This document shows, one piece after another, positions 58,506 through 64,000 of a stretch of 64,000 nt of DNA. Source of the DNA: an uncultured Lachnotalea sp. (GTDB lineage Bacteria > Bacillota > Clostridia > Lachnospirales > Lachnospiraceae); contig CAMSZT010000014.1 of the NCBI GenBank assembly GCA_947066815.1, positions 1 through 64,000 on the forward strand, in the 5' to 3' direction. A program made the translations under genes and the position numbers. The notes below the pieces were generated by a model. It saw nothing but the letters and a program-made list of their open reading frames with translations, was not told the DNA's origin and did no database searches. How positions within the stretch are numbered: position 1 is the first letter of the stretch; the number at the start of each line of letters is the position of its first letter.

Positions 58506-59627
58506 CTACAGGGGCTTATACTGCTCTACCTGCATGTCGTCAAAGGTCGCCATGGAATGGTACACCGTAAAGCCCATATCCAGGGCCGAAAGCCCCGCCA
58601 TGGCCCCTGTCCCCTCTCCCAGGCACATCTCACAGCAGAGCATGGGCTTGAGCCCCAGGGCTTCGAGTACCAGTCCTCCGGCCGGCTCCTTCGACACATG
58701 GGTCGCCAGCATGAAGTCTTTTGCCTCCGGTAAAAGCCTTACCGCCAGGAGTGCGGCCACGCTGGAGATAAATCCGTCCAAAAGCACCGGGATCCGGTAG
58801 ACGGCGCCGCCGAGAAAGACGCCTGCGAGGCCCGCGATATCAAAACCGCCCACCTTGCACAGCACGTCAAAGGGATCCTCCCGGTCCGGCTTCTGATCCC
58901 GGAGCGCCTCCCGGATGACCCGGATCTTCCGGAGCAGCCCCTCGTCCGAAAGCCCCGCTCCCTTTCCGGTCATCTTTTCCACCGGCTCGTCAAGGAGGGC
59001 CGCCGCCACCGCGCTGCTGGTGGTGGTATTTCCGATCCCCATCTCCCCGGTGGCCAGGATCTCATACCCCTGCTCTTTTAACCGCCCGGCGATCTCCAGC
59101 CCCGTGAGGACGGCCCTCAGGGCTTCCTCCGGACTCATGGCAGGCCCCTTGGCAAAATTTCTGGTCCCACGGGCCGCCTTCCGGGCAAGAAGCGTCCTGG
59201 GAACAAGCGCCTCCCGCTCCTCCGGGATCCCCGAAATACAGGCTCCCTCCGTCACCATGCCGATGTCCACCGGAAACACATCCACCCCGGCCGCCTCCGC
59301 CATGACCGTCACCGTCGTGGCTCCCTCCGCCATATTCCGGGCCACGACGGCCGTCACCTCCATGCCGGTCTGGGTCACTCCCTCCGCCACCACACCGTTG
59401 TCGGCACACATGGCGATCAGGGCCCGCTTTCCGATCTGCGGCTTCTCTGTCCCCTGGATCCCGCCGATCTTCGTCACGTTCCGCTCCAAAAGTCCCAGGC
59501 TTTTTAAGGGCTTGGCGATGCGATCCCACCGCTTCTCCGTCCGGGTCATGGCCGCCCGATCCAGTCCCTTTACCAGGGACAGCCGCTCCTCAAATCGTCC
59601 CTTAAGTTCTTTTACTCCACACTCCAT
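58506..59627 (-). CDS. cobT: Nicotinate-nucleotide--dimethylbenzimidazole phosphoribosyltransferase
   Basis: CobT, about 373 residues, which makes alpha-ribazole phosphate from nicotinate mononucleotide and a benzimidazole base. Motifs: RWDRIAKPLKSLGLLE near residue 35, MCADNGVVAEGVTQTG, ATGEMGIGNTTTSSAVAAAL and, near the end, HVSKEPAGGLVLEALGLKP. The ATG at 59627 has AGGAG eight bases upstream and gives the family length; ATGs further upstream (59708 and others) have weaker sites and add unconserved sequence. It is followed by cobU at 9 bp. Confidence 0.92.
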   Translation of the reverse strand: MECGVKELKGRFEERLSLVKGLDRAAMTRTEKRWDRIAKPLKSLGLLERNVTKIGGIQGTEKPQIGKRALIAMCADNGVVAEGVTQTGMEVTAVVARNMAEGATTVTVMAEAAGVDVFPVDIGMVTEGACISGIPEEREALVPRTLLARKAARGTRNFAKGPAMSPEEALRAVLTGLEIAGRLKEQGYEILATGEMGIGNTTTSSAVAAALLDEPVEKMTGKGAGLSDEGLLRKIRVIREALRDQKPDREDPFDVLCKVGGFDIAGLAGVFLGGAVYRIPVLLDGFISSVAALLAVRLLPEAKDFMLATHVSKEPAGGLVLEALGLKPMLCCEMCLGEGTGAMAGLSALDMGFTVYHSMATFDDMQVEQYKPL

Positions 59628-59728
59628 CCCGTCTGCTCCTCCAGTCGTTTCTCTCATCCGTTCTTCTCTGCCTCTCATGGATCTCCTATCTGTTTCTTCT
59701 ATATCCATTATCTGCCGCCCTGCTCTGC

Positions 59729-61192
59729 TCAAAAACGTTTTTCCCGTTTTTCCTCCTGATAGCTCCCGCAAGCTGCCAGAAACTGCTCCGCCGCCGTTAT
59801 ATTCCCGTAAAAGTAAAAATGCGGAAAGCCTGCCAGCAGGCTGCCCCGGTTCACCATGCACCTCCAGTTCCGTCTCCCCGTGGGCTTCTCGGCCAGAAAA
59901 GCTTCACCGTTCTCCGTGCTGTCCCAGTAATGGAACTCATGGGCAGGGAAAGTGCTCCCGGCCTTTCCGAGAATGGAATCCTCCCCGGCCGTCAGAGTCA
60001 CATAGCCAAACCGGGAGAGCTTCGGCGTCCGGAAGGCATGCCCGGAGAGGACCCCTGCCATGGGCCACTCCCGTCCCTTTGTATCCTCCAGCGCCTGATG
60101 AAGGTACAGGAACCCGCCGCACTCCGCCAGACAGGGAAGCCCCTCTCCAATGGCCGACCTCACCGATTCCCGCATGGAGACGTTCTCCGAGAGTTCCTCC
60201 GCGTAGAGTTCCGGATAGCCGCCGCCAAGGAGCAGCCCGCCCGCCCCCTCCGGGATCTGTCCGTCCTCCAGGGGACTGAAAAACGAAAGCTCTGCCCCCA
60301 GCTCCTCAAACAGTTCCAGATTCTCTCTGTAATAAAAATCAAAGGCCGCATCCCTTGCCACCGCCAGCCGCACCGGCCGGGAAAAGGGCGAAAGCTCCGG
60401 TTTCCGTGCCGATAAGGGAGGCGCCGTCCCCGCCAGCTCCAGAAGGCCGGAAAGATCCACCGTATCCGAGAGGATCCCCGCCAGCTCCAGAAGCTTCTTC
60501 TCCAGATCCGCCGTCTCCTCCGGCCGCTTGAGCCCCAGATGGCGGCTCTCGAAAAGCCCCTCCGGGATCGTCGGCACATAGCCGTACACACCGACGGAGG
60601 CCTCCCTCTCGATCAGCTCCTTCAGCGCCGGATACAACATGGGGGAGACCTGGTTCAGGATCACCCCCCGGATCTGCCTCTGCTCCTCATATTCCAGAAA
60701 CCCCCGGATCAGAGGCACCACCGAGCCGCTCATTCCCCGGCAGTTCACGATCAGGATCACCGGTGTTTCCGTCCAGGCCGCCACCTCGCTGGTGCTGGCC
60801 CGTCTGGAGATCCCGCCAAGGCCGTCAAAATACCCCATGACCCCCTCGATCACGGAGAGCTCCGCCCCTTTTGCCCCCCGCTCCAGAAGATAGCGCAGGG
60901 TATCCCGGTCCGTAAAAAAGCTGTCCAGATTTCCGGACTCCAGCCCCAGCACGCTTTTGTGGAACATGGTGTCAATATAGTCGGGGCCGCATTTAAAAGC
61001 CGAGAGGCGGATCCCTTTTCTCTGAAAGGCGGCAAGGAGGCCGCAGGTGATCATGGTCTTCCCGCTCCCGCTGCCCGCCGCCGCCAGAAGAAGCCTCGGC
61101 ACACGCTCTTTTGCGGGAGAAGCCTCTTTTACAAGAAAAGATTCTTTTGCGGAGGGATCTCCGGCCAGCCCTCCTGTTCTCTGTCCTGCCAT
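59729..61192 (-). CDS. cbiA: Cobyrinate a,c-diamide synthase
   Basis: CbiA/CobB, about 487 residues, which amidates the a and c side chains of cobyrinate. After about 30 variable residues comes the ATP-binding domain LLLAAAGSGSGKTMITCGLL, with SAFKCGPDYIDTMFHK. The C-terminal glutamine amidotransferase part has the nucleophilic cysteine in PCLAECGGFLYLHQAL and the catalytic histidine in FPAHEFHYWD. The ATG at 61192 shares a base with the upstream stop (TGATG) and follows a G-run; a GTG one codon earlier is possible. Confidence 0.93.
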   Translation of the reverse strand: MAGQRTGGLAGDPSAKESFLVKEASPAKERVPRLLLAAAGSGSGKTMITCGLLAAFQRKGIRLSAFKCGPDYIDTMFHKSVLGLESGNLDSFFTDRDTLRYLLERGAKGAELSVIEGVMGYFDGLGGISRRASTSEVAAWTETPVILIVNCRGMSGSVVPLIRGFLEYEEQRQIRGVILNQVSPMLYPALKELIEREASVGVYGYVPTIPEGLFESRHLGLKRPEETADLEKKLLELAGILSDTVDLSGLLELAGTAPPLSARKPELSPFSRPVRLAVARDAAFDFYYRENLELFEELGAELSFFSPLEDGQIPEGAGGLLLGGGYPELYAEELSENVSMRESVRSAIGEGLPCLAECGGFLYLHQALEDTKGREWPMAGVLSGHAFRTPKLSRFGYVTLTAGEDSILGKAGSTFPAHEFHYWDSTENGEAFLAEKPTGRRNWRCMVNRGSLLAGFPHFYFYGNITAAEQFLAACGSYQEEKREKRF

Positions 61193-63183
61193 CACTGCCC
61201 CCCCTTTCCGGAAAAACTGATGACATAGACCGGATTCATACCCGTCATCAGTTCATAGCCGCCAAGCTGCCTTCCCCTCGCGGCCATGACCTGGGAGACG
61301 GACACATTTTCCACCGGAAACTCCTTCCACAGAGCCGCCGCCTCCGCCACCGTCTCCAGGGCAATGGCATTGATCACCACCCGCACCTTCGGGTTTTTCT
61401 CCAGGAGGATCCGGACAATCTCCTTTAAATTGCCGGCAGAGCCTCCGATAAAAGCATGGGTCGGCGCAGGCAGCGAAAGAAGCGCCTCCGGGGCCGGCCC
61501 CTCCACCACCTCCAGGTTGGGGACGGCAAACTTCCGCCTGTTCTCCCGGATCAGCTCTGCCGCCTCCTTTTTCCGCTCAATGGCATAGACCCTGCCCTCC
61601 GATGCCTGGAGAGCCGCCTCCACGGAGACCGACCCGGTCCCGGCCCCCACGTCATAGACCACGGAATCCTTCTTAAGCCCCAGTCTGGAGAGGGAGACCG
61701 ACCGCACCTCAAGCTTGGTCATGGGAACCTCCCCCCGGATAAACTCCCCGTCGAAGATCCCGTGGGTGACCGGCTCCTGCCCTCCGTTCGGATTTTCCAG
61801 AAGGGCCGCCGCCAGGGCGCCGAAGGACCGGCCCAGCATCTCCGCAGGCCGTCCCGAAGTGATCCGCTCCGTCTCATAGGAGAGATCCTCCCCCACCGTG
61901 AGCCGCACCTGAGATAAATCGTAATCCAAAAGCTCCCTGCAGAGGGCCTCCACGCTCCCCGCCCCGCCCAAAAGAGTATAAACCTGTTTATTCTCCCGGA
62001 CTGCCCGGATCAGGTTCTCCGAACGCCCGTGGATGCTCATGAATTTGGCATGATCCCAAGGCTTTCCGGCCCGGGCCGCCAGATAGATCAGGGAAGAAAC
62101 CCCCGGCAGACAGATGGTCTCAAACCCCCGCTCTCCAAGAAGAGGCAGCAGCCTTTTGGCCCCGCTGTAAAAACCAAGATCTCCGGAGAAAGCCACCACA
62201 GGCCGCAGATACTCCCCGTGCTCCTCCAGAAACGAGACGATCTCTTCTTCTCTATAGGAAGAAAAGGATGGTTTGCCAAAGCGGCCGAGGGACTCCACCA
62301 TCCGCCCGGCCCCGACGATCAGATCACAGCCCTCAAAAGCCCTCCTGGCCTCCTCTGTCAGCAAAGACTCCGCCCCGGGCCCCAGGGAGACCAGAGTCAC
62401 CCTTCTTTTTTTCTTTTCTTTCCTTCCATAGAGGGCAAGCACCTGTTTCTTCACCTGAGAAAAAGAAAGCCCCGCGGCCTCCTCCGGCCGGCCCACCACA
62501 ACGACGCCGGCCCCGGCCCGGCCGGCCGCCCGCAGCTTCTCCTCGAAGCCCCCGGCCCGGCCGGAGGCCTTGGTCACCAGCCAGGAAATGCCGTACTCCT
62601 TCATGGTGGCATAATTGAGTTCCTCGGAAAAAGGGCCCTGCATGCAGATCAGGTTCCTCCCGGCAAAGCCCAGGCTTCCCGCCAGGCGCACCGACTCCTC
62701 CGTGGAAAGCACCCTCGCGAAGACCCGGCTCTTATGATCCGGGAGCGCCGTGTACTCCGAGAGCTCCTTACTGCCCGTGGAGGCCAGGATCCTTCCCTCC
62801 CGCTCCGAGAGAAAGGCCACCGCCTCCCGGACGCTCCCCACGAAAAACACCCGGTCCGAAGGCTCCGCCTTCACATCCTCCCGGAGAAGCCGCAGATAAG
62901 AAAGTCCCGTCCGCCCGGCCGCCTCCCGGATATTTTCAGAGACCTCCGCCGCATAAGGGTGGGTGGCATCCACCACACAGGAGAAATCCCCCTCCCCCAT
63001 CAGGGCCTCCATCTTTCCCTCATCCAGCCGGCCGGCCAGGCGTGTGATCCCCTCCCCCCGGGGAAGGAGCGTCTCTCCGTACTCCGTCGCCACGCAGGCC
63101 GTCACCGGAACGGCAGCGGCACAGAGTTCCTCCGAAAGCCGCCTCCCCTCCGTCGTCCCCGCAAAGATCAATACCTGTTTCAC
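61192..63183 (-). CDS. Trifunctional CbiJ-CbiE-CbiT fusion
   Basis: 663 residues carrying three corrin-ring enzymes. Residues 1 to about 250 are precorrin-6A reductase (CbiJ): LIFAGTTEGRRLSEEL, VVDATHPYAAEVSENI and ICMQGPFSEELNYATM. About 257-455 is the C5 methyltransferase (CbiE): TLVSLGPGAESLLTEEA, VVAFSGDLGFYSGAKRLL and FMSIHGRSENL. About 470-660 is the C15 methyltransferase/decarboxylase (CbiT): THGIFDGEFIRGEVPMTKLE and VVYDVGAGTGSVSVEAALQA. CbiE-CbiT fusions (CobL) are common; adding CbiJ at the front makes one chain cover the reduction and the last methylation steps. It overlaps the cbiH stop by four bases. Confidence 0.9.
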   Translation of the reverse strand: MKQVLIFAGTTEGRRLSEELCAAAVPVTACVATEYGETLLPRGEGITRLAGRLDEGKMEALMGEGDFSCVVDATHPYAAEVSENIREAAGRTGLSYLRLLREDVKAEPSDRVFFVGSVREAVAFLSEREGRILASTGSKELSEYTALPDHKSRVFARVLSTEESVRLAGSLGFAGRNLICMQGPFSEELNYATMKEYGISWLVTKASGRAGGFEEKLRAAGRAGAGVVVVGRPEEAAGLSFSQVKKQVLALYGRKEKKKRRVTLVSLGPGAESLLTEEARRAFEGCDLIVGAGRMVESLGRFGKPSFSSYREEEIVSFLEEHGEYLRPVVAFSGDLGFYSGAKRLLPLLGERGFETICLPGVSSLIYLAARAGKPWDHAKFMSIHGRSENLIRAVRENKQVYTLLGGAGSVEALCRELLDYDLSQVRLTVGEDLSYETERITSGRPAEMLGRSFGALAAALLENPNGGQEPVTHGIFDGEFIRGEVPMTKLEVRSVSLSRLGLKKDSVVYDVGAGTGSVSVEAALQASEGRVYAIERKKEAAELIRENRRKFAVPNLEVVEGPAPEALLSLPAPTHAFIGGSAGNLKEIVRILLEKNPKVRVVINAIALETVAEAAALWKEFPVENVSVSQVMAARGRQLGGYELMTGMNPVYVISFSGKGGQ

Positions 63184-63908
63184 AGAGCATACCCCCTGGG
63201 CGTCACCATTTTACCGCCGATCTGTTTTGTCTGGGAATTTCCGATCCAGACCGTCGTGAACATGTCCACCTGCGTATCCCGAAGTCCGCCGAGGGTAAGC
63301 ACATGACCCTCCTCCCCCTCCCTGCCGATGTTCTTCACGTAACCGCAGACCGTCTCCGGACTCCGGTGCGCAAGGATCAGATCACAGGCCTTCCTGAGAT
63401 AGTCCTTCCGCTTCCTGCTGGAAGGGTTATAAAGGCAGATCACAAAATCCGCCTCCGCCGCACAGAGGAGCCGCTTTTCAATCTTCTCCCAGGGCGTCAG
63501 AAGGTCGCTTAAGCTGATGACGGCAAAATCGTGGATCAGCGGAGCCCCGAGGACGGCCGCACCGCCCGTGGCCGCCGTCACCCCTCCGATCAGCTTTAAC
63601 TCCACCTGGGGATAGCGGATCCCGATCTCGCACATGAGCCCGGTCATCCCGTAGACCCCCGCGTCGCCGCTGCAGATCATGGCCACGGTCCGTCCCTTTG
63701 CCGCCTCCGCAAAGGCCAGCTCGCACCGCTCCACCTCTTTGGTCATGGGCGTGGTCAGAAACGCCTTTCCGGGAAAATGCTCCTTCACCAGATCCACGTA
63801 GACCGTATACCCCACGATCACGTCGCTGCTCTTCAAGGCCTCCGCCGCCTCGATGGTCATTTTCTCATAAGCGCCGGGACCGATCCCGATCACATAAAGT
63901 GTACTCAT
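63180..63908 (-). CDS. cbiH: Cobalt-precorrin-3B C17-methyltransferase
   Basis: CbiH/CobJ, 242 residues, a SAM-dependent methyltransferase that contracts the corrin ring. Motifs: LYVIGIGPGAYEKMTIEA at the N-terminus, AMICSGDAGVYGMTGLMCEI, and ADFVICLYNPSSRKRKDYL near residue 165. The start at 63908 follows AAAGGAG; the frame stays open upstream only because it reads into the palindromic repeat that starts at 63937. It is the first cobalamin gene visible in the run; cbiD, cbiF, cbiG and cbiL are not in the window and may lie to the right. Confidence 0.93.
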   Translation of the reverse strand: MSTLYVIGIGPGAYEKMTIEAAEALKSSDVIVGYTVYVDLVKEHFPGKAFLTTPMTKEVERCELAFAEAAKGRTVAMICSGDAGVYGMTGLMCEIGIRYPQVELKLIGGVTAATGGAAVLGAPLIHDFAVISLSDLLTPWEKIEKRLLCAAEADFVICLYNPSSRKRKDYLRKACDLILAHRSPETVCGYVKNIGREGEEGHVLTLGGLRDTQVDMFTTVWIGNSQTKQIGGKMVTPRGYAL

Positions 63909-63936
63909 TCCTTCTCCTTTCCAGATATCAGCTTCC

Positions 63937-64000
63937 GGATTCCGGTGCGGGAAGCCGCATTCAAAGTTGGTCGTCGTCAAATTCTAAGGCCCGCGTCAAG
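63937..64000. repeat. Palindromic repeat, copy 2 (cut by window edge)
   Basis: Starting at 63937 the sequence GGATTCCGGTGCGGGAAGCC, followed by GCATTCAAAG and a CGTCAAATT stretch, matches the 43491-43606 repeat closely. Only the first 64 bases are visible, so the opposite arm cannot be checked. As with copy 1, it lies just upstream of a start codon, 28 bases before cbiH. Confidence 0.65.

Overview
The window reads as chromosome from a GC-rich, spore-forming, anaerobic Firmicute, most likely a Lachnospiraceae-type Clostridium. Supporting signs are a SpoVAF-type sporulation protein behind a candidate forespore promoter, an electron-bifurcating NfnAB pair, MurT/GatD cell-wall amidation, LytTR/GHKL two-component systems and an anaerobic (cbi-type) cobalamin cluster. 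Species assignment is inference. Most genes lie on the minus strand. No rRNA, tRNA, CRISPR array, complete transposon or prophage was seen.

1-3.2 kb: an AgrC/AgrA-like two-component pair with a candidate LytTR operator at its end, then a decayed PD-(D/E)XK gene. 3.2-13.3 kb: an asparagine-to-pyruvate catabolic region. L-asparaginase and an NhaC-type transporter are on the plus strand. Malic enzyme, aspartase and two-subunit fumarase are on the minus strand. Between them are a LysR regulator and an enhancer-binding-type activator whose AAA+ motifs have decayed. 13.3-24.1 kb: MurT/GatD, a second LytTR two-component system joined to an amidase gene, an ArsP_2-type permease, a UvrD-like helicase, gltX and a sirtuin with altered catalytic motifs.

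24.2-31.9 kb: an AT-rich gap, spoVAF, then araD, aspS-gatC, gatA-like, gatB. This last group is the most striking part of the window. A bacterial aspartyl-tRNA synthetase is fused to GatC and is followed by a GatA homologue lacking all three amidase catalytic residues and by an apparently intact GatB. It looks like a covalent transamidosome without its own glutaminase. 32-45 kb: nfnAB; a five-gene set of zinc-ribbon/Gly-Tyr-Pro membrane proteins with an FHA protein and a CpaE-like ATPase; an AI-2E-family permease; a HAD hydrolase; a diaminopimelate decarboxylase-like gene; and guaB, with a 116-bp palindromic repeat between the last two.

45-64 kb: a D,D-carboxypeptidase, cbiK on the plus strand, a lipoprotein, and a long leftward cobalamin cluster (cbiH, cbiJ-E-T fusion, cbiA, cobT, cobU, cobS, a short cobU paralogue, cobC, cbiB, MATE, cobD, cbiP, cobO, cbiC). 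A decayed RelE-type toxin-antitoxin locus interrupts it, and a second copy of the palindromic repeat lies at the right edge. Start codons were chosen from ribosome-binding sites and family lengths. All family assignments come from reading motifs, not from database searches.
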